Part shown: positions 1 to 10,088 of the stretch, in pieces
How positions within the stretch are numbered: position 1 is the stretch's first letter
Layout of the letters: each line of letters opens with the position of its first letter
Source of the DNA: Protoeuglena noctilucae
Taxonomy: Eukaryota; Chlorophyta; Pedinophyceae; Marsupiomonadales; Marsupiomonadaceae
Direction: 5' to 3'
NCBI GenBank assembly: GCA_958009085.1
Contig: OY253675.1
Location: 1,173,398-1,237,397, forward strand
Length of the DNA stretch: 64,000 bases
Notes under the pieces: generated by a model
Seen by the model: the letters and a program-made list of their open reading frames with translations, nothing else
Database searches by the model: none
What the model was told of the DNA's origin: nothing
Program-made: the position numbers and the translations under genes

Positions 1-489
1 GGGCAGGGGGTCTCGCGCGCCAACCACTCGGGTATTCGAAGCCTCGACAACTCAACGAGGCGTGCGGTTCACGAAATCGGCAAGGCTGTGGGAAACTAGG
101 TCAGGGTGCTGGGACCCGCGCCCTGGAGCGAGATGCGACTCGACGCGCGTCCGAGATCCACAACCGTACCTTGTCGTAGCTAATAGGCCGGGCGCGGTGG
201 TCCAGGGAGGCTGGCGTGCCTTGCAGGCCAGCGAGGCACACAACGAAGCTTCACAGCGCGAAACTGGGCCACGTCGTCGCGGCTGCTGTTCCGAATTTCA
301 CAATCGAGAGACTTGGCGTGAGGTAGGATGTCGTGGAGAAGCGTCTGACGGTTTTTCGAGCTGTCAGAACGCAAGCGTGCACAGGATTCGCGACTGTGAG
401 GCCATAAGTGGGCTCATGTATTCGCTACGCGCCAGGTGAGGCTGCTAGTCAGCAGCACAGCGCAGCCCCTTCGCTGTCAACCACCAGGC
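1..489. other. No gene recognised
   Basis: Several short open frames exist on both strands but none resembles a known protein or has splice signals that would join it to one. The sequence leads into the WD40 remnant that follows. Confidence 0.4.
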
Positions 490-600
490 GAGCCATGGGA
501 CGCAGCCACAGGCGCAGAGGTGCGCATGCGATCGGGGCACACGAAGGAGGTGCTGACGGTGGCTATGTCGCCTGATGGCAAGACGGTGGCTGTGCATTGA
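490..600 (+). pseudogene. WD40-repeat remnant (3' end)
   Basis: From about position 496 the plus strand reads a typical WD40 blade: it opens with WDAATGAEV, continues with a GH dipeptide (RSGHTKEV), and has the strand motif SPDGKTVAV before a TGA at 598-600. No second blade or upstream exon could be joined to it within the window, so I read it as the tail of a broken or mostly off-window gene. It may instead be the last exon of a gene starting left of the window. The blade type (WDxxTGxxV, SPDGKTVA) is the one common in NACHT/WD40 and bacterial-type WD40 proteins. A gene with a WD-like C-terminus also sits at the right-hand telomere of this window. Confidence 0.5.
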
Positions 601-665
601 CCCCTTGTCCTTCAACGCTGCATAGGCCGTACCGCGCTGCGCCCCCGCTGCACCCCGCAGCCCCG

Positions 666-1802
666 TCACTGCTTGAGGTGCTTGTCGAAGAAGGCAAACA
701 GACGCTCCCACGCCAGCTGCTGGTTCTCGGGCTTGGGCGGGTGCGCCCCGATCTGCTCCCGGTGCTTGGCCGACGCCTCGCTGGTGCTGTTGAGGAAGGC
801 GTGGGCCTCGCCGGGGTAGATGAACACCTGGCTCTGCGGGTGGGACAACCCAGCGACACCGTAACGAATTTCTCCCGCACACCCTGCCCTCTCACCCATG
901 CCGTCGCCCTCCCGCATATCCTGCCCCATCACCACACCCATCGCCCTTCCCAGGCCTCACCTGCGCCCCCGCAGGCGACTTCTTCAGCTTGGCCTCGAGC
1001 TTGAGCGCCGAGTCCTTGTCCGAAAAGCCCTTCATGGCGTCCGCCTCGCCGAAGTGGCCCTCGACCGGCACCGCGATCTTCTCCGGCTGGCAGATGGCCT
1101 CGGCGGGGATGCCGTAGAAGGGGGCGGCGCAGTCCACGCCCGCGTGCTGCGCGGCCGCCAGCGACAGCGCGCCGCCCATGCAGAAGCCCACCACGCCGAC
1201 CTTGCTGCTCCCGGAGGAGCGCAGGAACTCGACGGCCTGCGTGATCTCCTTCACCGCGCCCGGGAAGTCGAGGTTGCTCATCAGGTGGTGCGCCTCCTCC
1301 TTGTCCACGCCGATCTTGCCCTTGTACAGGTCGGGGACCTGCAGGAGAGGACAGGGGAGTGGTGCGGAGGCGGGGGCAGCGTGAGGACTGGCTTACTAAA
1401 CGAGCACAGCACCTCGAACACTCACCAGGACGCGGAAACCCTTGCTTGCGATCTTGAGCGCCTGCTCCTTGATCTCGTCCGTGATGCCCCACCACTCCTG
1501 CGACGCGGGGACAGAGGGGGACGAGGGTGGGCAAAGGGATAAAGCCTGTGGCAGCAGACGCGCGAGGTCCAGCGCGCCCGACCGGCCAGTATAGTCCGCC
1601 GGCGAGAGCGCCGCGAAATTTGATATCATTCACGGACACGCGCGGGCCGCCTGCGCCGCCTGTCGAGGGTGGCACGCGCGGTCGCAGCCCGCTTTCCGGA
1701 GCGTCGCCCGCCGGCCGTCACCTGCACGCAGACGACGCCTGGGGCGCCGGCCGCGCCGGCGACGTACCCGGGAAGGTTGTCACCGAACGTGATCTTCTCC
1801 AT
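666..1802 (-). CDS. Dienelactone hydrolase family protein
   Basis: Four exons on the minus strand (1722-1802, 1426-1497, 961-1338, 666-833) join in phase to a 232-codon reading frame ending in TGA. The protein starts MEKITFGDNLPGY. It has the alpha/beta-hydrolase nucleophile elbow GFCMGG, with Cys in place of the usual Ser as is normal in this family, then an acidic residue in HFGEADA and the catalytic His in GEAHAF. Size and motif spacing match carboxymethylenebutenolidase/DLH-like enzymes, which open lactone or ester bonds. The physiological substrate in algae is unknown. An in-frame extension upstream of the chosen ATG (starting MRLRLSQQ) could act as an organelle-targeting peptide. The three introns are GT-AG. 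Confidence 0.85.
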
Positions 1803-2246
1803 CTTGCCTGCGGGCGCGGGCTCGAGCGCAAAAAGCTGTTGGGAAAGCCGCAGCCGCATGCGGGCCGATGCTGTCGTGCAATGTGCCCGGACCCATTGGT
1901 GAGGCAAGCCATGTGACAAGTAGTCCTCAAGCATGTCCCCAGAGCTAGCAGATGCGCGAGGATGCAATGAGGAGCACAGGACTTTACCTTTTGCAGAGAA
2001 ACAGTTCCCCATAGCAACAAGAAATGGCAAAGACGCAGGAAAGGAGTGCACCAACAACACTTGGTCAGACAGTCGCGTCGACAGGTGAGGGCGGGGTCCA
2101 AATCCTGATGGCAACTTTCACCCGCCTCCGTCAGGCTCGAGATTTTCACCAAAGTCCCACGAGCCAAGGCTTGGAGAGCGTGTTGTGGTAGTGCATAGTT
2201 ACTTGTGATCGTCATAGGCCCACCGAGTACGGCCAGGAAGCTGCTA
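1803..2246. other. Intergenic; no gene recognised
   Basis: This lies between the divergent dienelactone hydrolase and FKBP genes and presumably holds both promoters. No clear TATA box or conserved element could be identified by eye. Confidence 0.4.
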
Positions 2247-3194
2247 ATGGTGCAGGTTTTGCACACGGGGACGTCCCGTGGCCAGGCGAGAGCCGTGCGG
2301 AATGCGCTTGGTGACTCTTGCTTTTATCGCACGTAGACTTACAATCGCGACCACCGAGACCCCCCCCCCCCGCAGTTGGTCGTGGCGCGGGCGGGCAGGC
2401 GCATCGATCCGCGCCCTGGAGCAGTCGCCGTGGCCGCGAGCGTCCTTCTCGTGACGGTGAGTGCGCTATCTTGACAAGTAATTGGCGATCTCTGACAGGA
2501 AGAGCGGTCGTTCCTTGAATGGGGTGTTTTGTGTCCACGCACGCAGGGCAGCGCAGACGCTCGGGGGCCCCTGGCGCGCTGCCCGTCGGGATCTGCGTCC
2601 ACTTCCGGCGCCATCGAGTTCTGCGACATCCGCGTGGGTCGGGGACGGGAGGCCCTGGCGGGGGACAACGTCGTCGTCACGCGTGAGGGGCCGCGTGCCA
2701 ATGCGGGCAAGTCCGTGCATCGGTAGTACTGTACGCAATCTGCCCACCTCGCACCCCCCCAGTGGTGGCCCGCGGGGAGAGCATGGACCGGGTCTTCGCC
2801 TCCCAGCGTAACTTCGAGGTCCCCGTGGGCGACCCGGCGCAGAAGATGGGGCAGATGGGGTCGGGCGTGGACGGCCTCCGCGCCTTCGACGCCGTGGTTC
2901 TGGGCCAGCCGGGGATGCCACCCATGCGCGAGGGCGGCGTGCGACTCGCCCACCTGCCCCCTGAGGCGAGCACCGCGGCCATCGCGACATGCCATGGGGG
3001 CCGGTATGCCATGCCCACCTGTGCCATCGCGACATGCCTTATCCCGTGCCGCTGACTGGCTGCAGGAGGCGTACGGCGAGCGGGGCATGGGCTGCAGCAC
3101 GACCAAGGCCACCAAGGGCCAGAGAGTCGGGTGCATCGTGCCGCCTGGGGAGCCGGTCGAGTTGCTGGTCGAGTACATCGAGAGGGGATTCTGA
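2247..3194 (+). CDS. FKBP-type peptidyl-prolyl isomerase-like protein, probably thylakoid lumen
   Basis: The proposed exons are 2247-2294, 2376-2456, 2547-2682, 2763-2965 and 3066-3194, all in phase. The conserved part begins IEFCDIRVGRGREAL and passes through a GDNVVV strand. Its central segment contains MPPMREGGVR (the FKBP position usually reading GM..GG.R), LPPEEAYGERG (usually PPELAYG) and a final VELLVEYIERGF. Several active-site aromatic residues of canonical FKBPs are not evident, so isomerase activity is uncertain, as in many lumenal FKBPs. The preceding exon reads a twin-arginine stretch (AGRRIDPRPG), a hydrophobic run (AVAVAASVLLV) and an A-x-A-like site (SADA), as expected of a Tat-type lumen signal behind a transit peptide. 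The last intron has a GC donor (GAG|GCGAGC). The first exon is the least certain part. Confidence 0.65.
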
Positions 3195-3421
3195 AGCATG
3201 GGTGGCCGTATCTGTAGGGACTCTTCCCCATGCAATCACCAACACTTGAATCGGTCACTTAGTGGGGAATCCACCGGCGGGAAAACTGTGCTATGTTGAG
3301 AAGTGGAGCTATCGAGGGAGGTGCAGTGTCAAGGAATCGAGGGCCAAGGGCATTTATGAGGAGCGGCACGGCATGTGTCGCCCACGCTTGGCTGGGCCGA
3401 CAGCCCCGGGGGTGAGAGGCG

Positions 3422-4299
3422 TCAGCTGAGGGCGGCCGCGTGCCGCGCTGCGAGGCGCAGCAGGTGTCGCTCGGCGTCGCGCCAGTCGGTCACGCGGCGG
3501 ATGCGAGGGTGAGTGTCGAGCCCCTCGCCCTGCGGTAAGGTACAGATGCAAGGTATGCACGAGTCGCACTTGGCGAGTTGAGACAACTCTGCTTAGTTAC
3601 ACCTCATTGTATTGTGCCGATTCTCTCGCCTTGCTCCATGGGTATTCGAGCCCCCAGTCGTAGAGGAGGACGTCGATGCCGGCGTCGGCGCACTCGCGGG
3701 CGTACCCCGGGTTGTCGTCCACCAGCACCTGCGCCCCGATCTCGCGGCAGATCTCGCTCTTGGGCCTCGACGCCCCCGCCAGGGCGAAGTGGTTGCCGAA
3801 GTGCACCTCCCCAAACACGCCCGGGAAGTGCGCCTGCGAGTGCGGGGGCAATGGCATGATCAGACGGACCGTGTCTTACCCATGCATGCCGGGTCAGATG
3901 CGCATCCCTGTAACTCCCCGTCTCTCACCTCGATCCACGCCAGTGTTGGCTCGCGGATGGCGTGCTGCCTTGAGGTCACAACCACGAGGTCGCAGTGGGC
4001 GGAGAGGCGGCGGAGGGACTCAAGGGCGCCCGGGATGGGCGGGATGCCGGCGGCGAAGTGCGGCGACTGGAAGAACTCGTGGACGATGTGGTTGGAGTGG
4101 TCGGTGGAGCACTGCCACACCGACGCAAAGACGTACCGGTCGTAGTCGGACACGGTGAAGCGCATGCCGTGGCGCTCGGCCAGGAAACGGTTCAGGCACA
4201 CCAGGAACTGACCCAGGACCTCGTCCACGTCCACGGCGACGCGCAGGCGGGCCGGCGCGGAGGGCGCAGGGGCGTGGGGAGGGCGGCGCGAAGGGCCGA
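3422..4299 (-). CDS. HAD-superfamily hydrolase, 5'-nucleotidase-like (5' end incomplete)
   Basis: Three exons (3929-4299, 3630-3833, 3422-3529) join in phase. The first carries HAD motif I as VAVDVDEVLGQF, where DxD is the nucleophile pair, and motif II in DLVVVTSRQH. The second carries the C-terminal acid motif VLVDDNPGYAREC. The last ends RIRRVTDWRDAERHLL, a tail typical of the plant and algal HAD proteins with this layout. The family members most like this dephosphorylate small substrates; the substrate here is unknown. The exon at 4299 opens at a good acceptor, and no in-frame ATG follows before motif I, so a further 5' exon (likely a transit peptide) must lie upstream and was not found with confidence. 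The last intron appears to use a GC donor (AAG|GCGAGA); a GT alternative 30 bases downstream would add ten residues. Confidence 0.65.
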
Positions 4300-5415
4300 C
4301 TGCGAGAGGGGAAGCTTGGGAGAGACATCATCGGATGTCGACGACAGAACGCAAATGTACCAGCAGGCGCTGCGAGGGAGGCGTCGGCGACGCTTGGGGG
4401 CAAACGCTGGGGCGCCCGGCAGCGCACAACTGGCTGCGAGCGCGCGAAGCCCGGGGGGGCGGCGCGCGCGGTCGGGCAGCACGAGAAAGATCGAGTCCGC
4501 GCGGCCGCAGTGCGAGGACCGCGCAGGCCGCGAGGACGGCGCGGGCCGGGGCACAGGTCTCCGCACGCGCCGCAGAGTTTTGAAAAGCGCTGCAGTCGGG
4601 CCGGCGTGGGGCCGGCCCGTACGAGTGTGAGGGCCCAGGAACCCGTCGGCAAGGCGGAAAAGGCGCAATGCAGTAGGGCCGCGACGCGCACGCCCCTCCA
4701 AAGCTGAGCGCGGTCGGGACGCGCTGCGGACCGCACCAGCGGTCCTTGCAGGGGGACGAGCAAGTGACATTGCCACGAAATAACGAGAGGCACGCGACGA
4801 GGAGTCTCGCCAAAGCCTGACCAGCCCGGGGAGGGGAACGCACCCGAATGGACCGGCTGCGCGCCCAGGTCGAGCGCCAGAGCCCCGGCCTTGATGCGAC
4901 TGTCTCTGAGATGAGATGCCTTCCCGTAATCGCCGCCCGGGGCCGCGGCTGCGCGGGTCGACACCCTCCCCGCGCTTCGACGCTCCCGGGGGCCCGCTGC
5001 GGCAGCCGAGCAGCTACAGGCGCATGGCAGGTGAACCGCCAGCGGCCGCATTGACGAGGATACCCAGCAGACGATCGCAAGTGCCGCCAACTGATGCAAG
5101 GGAAGACCGCCTTGCCCAGACAAACACACGGCGGGCAGGCGGGCAGCAACTTCGGCACTGGGCGCATCGGTGGCCCGGCGACGGCGAGGAGCGCGGCCGG
5201 CTTTTGTATGCCCTACGTCAGAATTGGCGCCCACGCTTTGATTGAGGCCCTGGCGATGCCCACGCTTCGTGAGTCACTCGAAAGGACCGGTGGGCTGCGA
5301 TCGGGGGCGTCTGCTCTCGCGCAGCAGCGCATCTCGGCGCTCATGGCGCCACGCGTGCTGGCCTAGACCTCGCCGATGCCGAGCGCCCGCACGAGCTCGT
5401 GCGCGACGAGCGTTA
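4300..5415. other. Unassigned stretch, possibly holding the first exon of the HAD gene
   Basis: Long frames are open on both strands but look like GC-rich background. The HAD gene needs a 5' exon ending in phase 1 somewhere here. One candidate on the minus strand starts at 5167 (MRPVPKLLPAC) and ends at a GCAAGG donor, but the implied intron of ~800 bases would be far longer than others in the window. Nothing else was recognised. Confidence 0.3.
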
Positions 5416-7360
5416 ATGGCTTCCGGGCCTCCGCGCCCCCCGCGGCCGGCCTCCCCTGAGGATCTGGACGATCCCCAGGCCGCGCAGATGGGCCCTCACT
5501 ACCGCAAGCCGAGCAAGCCGCCGCTCTCGCCGGGGACACGCGAGGGCGACTATGAGGACTCTCCCGCACGGTGATGCGCAAGCCCAGGCTGAAGTCCTCG
5601 CGCTCCCATCGACCCCTCTGCTGCCTGTCGCCTTCGCCCACGTGCCGCCATCCCCCAGCCGCAGTCCCTTCCGCCCCGCCGTCCTCTCCCGCCTCCTCCG
5701 CTGGGCCGACGGAGCTGCGAGGGCCCTGCCTCTCTTGAACCGCCTCCACCGAGCACGCGTCCCCCTGCTGCTGGTCGCCCTCACGGCGCTCCTGCTCACC
5801 GCCCTCCGCGCTGTGTGGAGCACGCCCCTGCCTTGCCTGCCCCCCGGCGTGGGTCAGACAGACGCGGAGGGCAGGTCCCTGCCCCGCGCGTCGCTGCTGC
5901 CGCCCGGGTCGCCCCTGCCACGGTACCCCGGTCCGCCACCCTCCGAGGTGACACGGCAGGTCCTGACTTGACCAAGATAGCCACATGCTGTGTTACGGAG
6001 CTGTTGCTAAGACCTCACCCGCTCGTTGTTTCCTAAGCGATGGTGATTGACTCACTGCCACCCGCCCCTGCGCACTCACGCAGCCCAACAAGTACACGCT
6101 CCTCGTCAACACCTTCCGCCGCCCAGACCTCCTCCGCCAGTGCATCGCGGCCTACGAGAGCTGTCCCCGCGTTGACGCCATCCACGTCGTGTGGTCTGAG
6201 CCGTCTCCACCCCCCGACCCCTCCCTCTCCCCCAACCTCTTCAGCCCCCGCATGCAAGTCACCTACCACCCCTTCCCCACCACCTCCTTCACCAACCGCT
6301 TCCGCCCCGTCGACGGCATCCGCACCGCCGCCGTCGTGAGCATCGACGACGACGTCTACACGCCCTGCGCCAGGCTGGACGAGGCTTTCGATGCCTGGAA
6401 GAGACACCCGCACCTGCTCGTGGGGTTCTACCCCAGGGCGACACCGGCAGAAAGGGGCGACGGGGGCACGTGCCGGTACAGGTGACGCGACCGTGTTGGG
6501 GAGGGGCTGTGTGCGTGTGTGCGCTTGTCAGACTTAGCTCTGCGAGGGAACAGTTGGCAGCAGATGTACCTTCGGTCCTCGACCCTGCAGCTACGCCAAC
6601 AAGCTCCGCACCATCGCGTGGGAGGGGGAGTACTCGATCGTGCTGACCAAGGCGGCCTTCCTGCACCGGGACTGGCTGGCGGTCTTCACGCAGTTGGCGC
6701 CGGCAGCGATGAGGGCCCATATCGACGCCCACCGCAACTGCGAGGACATCGCCATGCAGATGGTCGTGTCGCACTTCACGCAGGCGAGGGATAGGCAACC
6801 GGGGGCACAAGGGGCGTGGCCGGCTGCGTCTTGCACCTGGTTGGTCTTGCTGCAACGCGTACCCTCCATCGCTCGCACTGTGCAGGAGCCCCCGGTTGCG
6901 GTCATCAACCGGAAGATTCGCGACGAGGGAGCGGCGGGGGGCTCGGGGCAGAAGAGCGCAGTGTCAGGGAAGAAGGACCACGTGGGTGAGCATGGATGCA
7001 GGCGTGAGTGGGGTGGAGCTGGGGTGAGCATGGATGCAGGCGGGGGTGGAGTTGGGGTGAGTTTGAGTGGAGGTATGGGTGGAGCTGGGGTGAGCATGGA
7101 TGCAGGCGGGGGTGGAGTTGGGGTGAGTTTGAGTGGAGGTATGGGTGGAGCTGGGGTGAGCATAAATGGAGTCGGGCTGAGCGTGGGTCCGACCATGGCG
7201 CTGGGATTTCAACTGGCGTCCCCTTTCGCCCATCGCAGCCGTGCGGAGTGAGTGCCTGAACGCCTTCGCCTCGATGCTCGGCCACATGCCGCTGGTGCCG
7301 AGGTCACTGGCCGACGAAGGCAGCTGGTGGGCGTGGGTGGCGTCCGCCCCTTGGGTGTGA
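5416..7360 (+). CDS. GT64 exostosin-like glycosyltransferase, type II membrane protein
   Basis: Six exons (5416-5570, 5659-5959, 6084-6481, 6591-6783, 6886-6985, 7239-7360) give a 422-residue protein ending in TGA. A proline-rich cytosolic tail is followed by one membrane segment (VPLLLVALTALLLTALRAVW). The lumenal GT64 domain starts YTLLVNTFRRPDLL, has the metal-binding acidic motif VVSIDDDVY, then FYPR, YSIVLTKAAFLH and CEDIAMQMVVSH. These are the conserved landmarks of the EXTL2-type domain that adds N-acetylhexosamine in the Golgi or ER. The acceptor in an alga is unknown. The intron after residue Q of SHFTQ has a GC donor (CAG|GCGAGG) with no GT nearby. The following intron holds a minisatellite. 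An alternative first exon begins at 5552 and reads straight through the first intron. Confidence 0.85.
6986..7175 (+). repeat. Minisatellite, 66-bp unit, inside GT64 intron 5
   Basis: A 66-base unit beginning gtgagcatggatgcaggcgg starts at 7024 and repeats at 7090 almost exactly. A shortened version precedes it (from 6986) and a degenerate start follows at 7156. Each unit begins with a sequence matching a splice donor (GGG|GTGAGC), so the array offers several donors in tandem. It lies wholly in the intron and ends before the acceptor at 7237-7238. Confidence 0.85.
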
Positions 7361-7558
7361 GGGCAGCGTTCAAGTGCCGTAGCGTGGCATGTGGCAAGTG
7401 CTTTAGATGTGCCATTCTTAGCAGGAACCGAGTCGAACAGCCGAGCTGAGACAATGTGCCGCCAAGGCATGCGGGCTTGCAACGACACAACCCAGCACAG
7501 GGCCGCCGTCAACGCCCACGACGGCCCACGAGCCCAAAGCTTTTGCCAGGACATCCCC

Positions 7559-9057
7559 TCACACGTCCTCCTCCGGCATCGCCCGCAGCGACTCTTTGGC
7601 CGAGTCGCTAAGCCCGGGTGCCCCCCCACGCATGCCGTAGAGCTCCAGCGGTGCCTTTGGCTCCCTCCACACCACCGCGATGCGCTCCTCCGGGACCTGC
7701 TCGACCAGCTCCGCCAGCTCCCGCAGCAGGCTCAGCAGCCCTTTCGTCGGGTCCCTCACGCGCGGCGCCACCTCCTCCTCCAGGCTCCCCGGGGACCTCT
7801 GCTCGACCGACGCGAACACGCCCCGGTCGTGGCGCCCGTGCACAAGCCACTCCGTCCCAGACAGCGCCATCTGCGACCACTTGGACCCCGCGTCCAGGTC
7901 TTTACGGTACGACCGCGACGCCATCTCCACCGACGCCCACCCCGCCTGCCCCCAGTCCCCCACCACCTCCGCTGCAACCAGGTCCGACACCCCCGCCCCG
8001 GCAGCCTGCTCCGACAGCCCAAGCCCAAACATCGCCGCTGAGAGGTCATCCACGCCCCCCTCGGCCTCGGCCACGCTCTCGCCCGCCACCACGGCGTCGG
8101 CATCGTAGCGCACCAGCAGCCCCAGCCCACTGCCGTCCGCGGGGCCCAGGCGCCCCCGCACCACGCGCTTGTACCCGGGACGGCCCTGGCCACCCGGCGA
8201 AGGCTGAGTGACGTACTGCTTGAAGGCAGTGCCGTACCCTGGGTGGCCTTCTCCCCAGGAGCGCGGCTCCCGGCGCAGCACCACGAGCGCGCCGCCCACC
8301 ATGCCGAGGTCCATGCGCAGGGGCATGTTGTCGTCGTACCAGGGCTCTCCCGCCACGAAGGCCAGCAGCTTGCGGAGGTTGTTGCGGTCAGTCACGGGCG
8401 TGGCGGGGCGCGGCGACGGGGCGGGGCCGAGGTCGCGGTAGACCCGCATCGCCACGACCATCGGGACGAACGGGGCATCTGGCACGCGGCGGGCATTTTC
8501 GTCAATGACATTGCCGCCGCTGTCCAGGTCCAGCTGCGAGATACACAAGGAAGGGCAATAGACATCAGGGCGTGATGTCCCAGCATGCGTGCCTGCCCAT
8601 CACACGATAGGTGGTCCATGGCAGCGCAATGTTCTCGCACCTGGAAGGGTGTCTCGGGAAGCGGGTCCCTCAGCCGGGGCGGGAGACCCGGCACCACGAT
8701 CGTCGGGGACGGCGCATCGCGCCAGGTGTACGTGGCGACGACGCGCTCGCAGTGGAAGCGCACGGGCGGGCCATCTGGATGTTAATAAGAGAAGCCGGAT
8801 GGGGTGAGGAAGCGCCTCGCGGGGCAGCGAACAACGAATCTCGTCTTGAAGCACGAACCGCAGTGTTGGCAACCATGGCGCCCCCGTGCCTCACCCGCGG
8901 ACGCGTGCTCCTCCGCACTGATCGCCCAGATCGGGCCCTCTTCCATCTCCAGGTCTTCCTTCCACCGATGCGGGTTTGCGAGGATTTCACGATGCGAGCT
9001 CCCATACGCGCGGCCGCGGCCACGCCGGCTACGGCCATACGAGCCTCTCCCCGACAT
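7559..9057 (-). CDS. Protein of a mainly fungal family often mis-named GGPP synthetase; RNA-decapping-like fold suspected
   Basis: Exons 8895-9057, 8641-8774 and 7559-8533 join in phase to 423 residues. The start MSGRGSYGRSRRGRGRAYG is Arg/Gly-rich. Landmarks are ATYTWRDAPSPTIVVPGLPP, then DENARRVPDAPFVP, then VTDRNNLRKLLAFV, then HPGYGTAFKQYVT and LLVRYDADAVV. The TDRNNxRKLLxF block with the preceding TYxW...PTIxVPGxPP block is what I remember from fungal proteins carrying the automatic label geranylgeranyl pyrophosphate synthetase. No prenyltransferase DDxxD motif is visible, so that name is misleading. A relation to DXO/Rai1-type nucleases has been my impression only. Function: unknown. 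Both introns are GT-AG, and the branch-point-like CTTATTAAC sits very close to the acceptor of the first. Confidence 0.55.
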
Positions 9058-9262
9058 CTCACACGGCCGAGATCAAGCAGCTGTAATCGGCTCTGGCAGC
9101 AGCTGGCCGGTGAAACGCCGACTAAAGAGCTGCGTCCCAGCTGTGTCACGATATCGTCAGAGAGCTGCGTGACCGGACCGGGCCTCTGCTGCACCCGCGC
9201 CCTGTCAGTTCCCATCGCCTGCAAGCCAAGAACGGCTCTCGTAGCTCGTGATTGTCCCCAGG

Positions 9263-9871
9263 ATGGCTGTGTGTGCGTCTCCTGCGGCGGGGCCCGCGAT
9301 GAGCCAACGCGTTCCGCGCCCCGCAGCGCATCGGCCTGCTTGGGGAGCTCGCCAAGGGCCCGCAGTGCTGGGTGCCGCTGCAGCGGTCGCCGCGCTCTTG
9401 TCCTGCGGGTCCCCCGCCATGGCCGTGGACGACATCGCCATTTCCCTCGCCCCTCCCGGCATGAAGGCGTATATGGGCAAGCGATGCACGCGAATCGCTA
9501 GCGTCGCTCGCTCGTCACATCGTTGGGGCGCCAGTTCGACCTCCTAACCCATGGCTCGTCGCAGACGATCGCGACGAGGCGATGCGCAACAAATGCCCCG
9601 GCGGCATGTTCGACTGCGACGGTGACCGCCGTGAGTACGCGCGTAACCAGTGGGCGTCGTTCCAGAAACGGATGGAGGCGCGGGAGAGCGGGGCCAACGC
9701 TGGCAGCGAGAATCCGCGCGAAAGCAGCGTGGCGGATGCCCAGGTGACCGCGCGGTGGAAGCAACAGAGTTTGGAGAGCTTTATATGTCGTATCCCAACC
9801 CCTCCCGTGTCCGTTACTCGCAGGGAGCCCGGCTCAAGACCGCCAGTGCATCCGCGCAGGCCCTGCAGTGA
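9263..9871 (+). CDS. Small predicted thylakoid-lumen protein, function unknown
   Basis: Exons 9263-9476, 9565-9743 and 9824-9871 join in phase to 146 residues. The N-terminus is a transit-like, Ser/Ala/Arg-rich stretch followed by a hydrophobic run (VLGAAAAVAALLSCG) and SPAMAVDD, a good lumenal processing site after AMA. The mature part is short and charged, with two cysteines in KCPGGMFDCDGDRREYAR and a basic/acidic helix (NQWASFQKRMEAR). I do not recognise the family; photosystem-associated small lumenal proteins have this general size and layout. The first intron has the donor G|GCAAGC, a GC donor with the best-known GC-type consensus; the second is GT-AG. Confidence 0.6.
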
Positions 9872-10088
9872 GCGCACACCTGCGTCACCTGTGATCCGAT
9901 TTGTCATTCTTCGTAGCGGCATAGCGATCCAGTGGCGCCATGCCACGTCATATTCTGCCTTTTCCACTTCGTTTCAACGGGGCAGCGCATGTGCACATGT
10001 GCGCTCGCTCCCCCTTCCAGTTATTATCCACCCTCCTCCTCCTCTAGCCCCCCAGCTCCGCGCCGCAGCGCGCATGCTCCCCCCCATT

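Noticed and set aside
4020-5234. 404-codon open frame on the minus strand
   Set aside because: It is out of frame with the HAD motifs where they overlap and shows no family resemblance; its Arg/Pro/Ala composition is typical of GC-rich background.
6986-7175. Direct repeats considered as a CRISPR array
   Set aside because: The units are contiguous without unique spacers and lie in an intron of a eukaryotic gene.
7559-8533. Annotation as geranylgeranyl diphosphate synthase
   Set aside because: No DDxxD motifs or prenyltransferase helices are present; the name comes from mislabelled fungal relatives.
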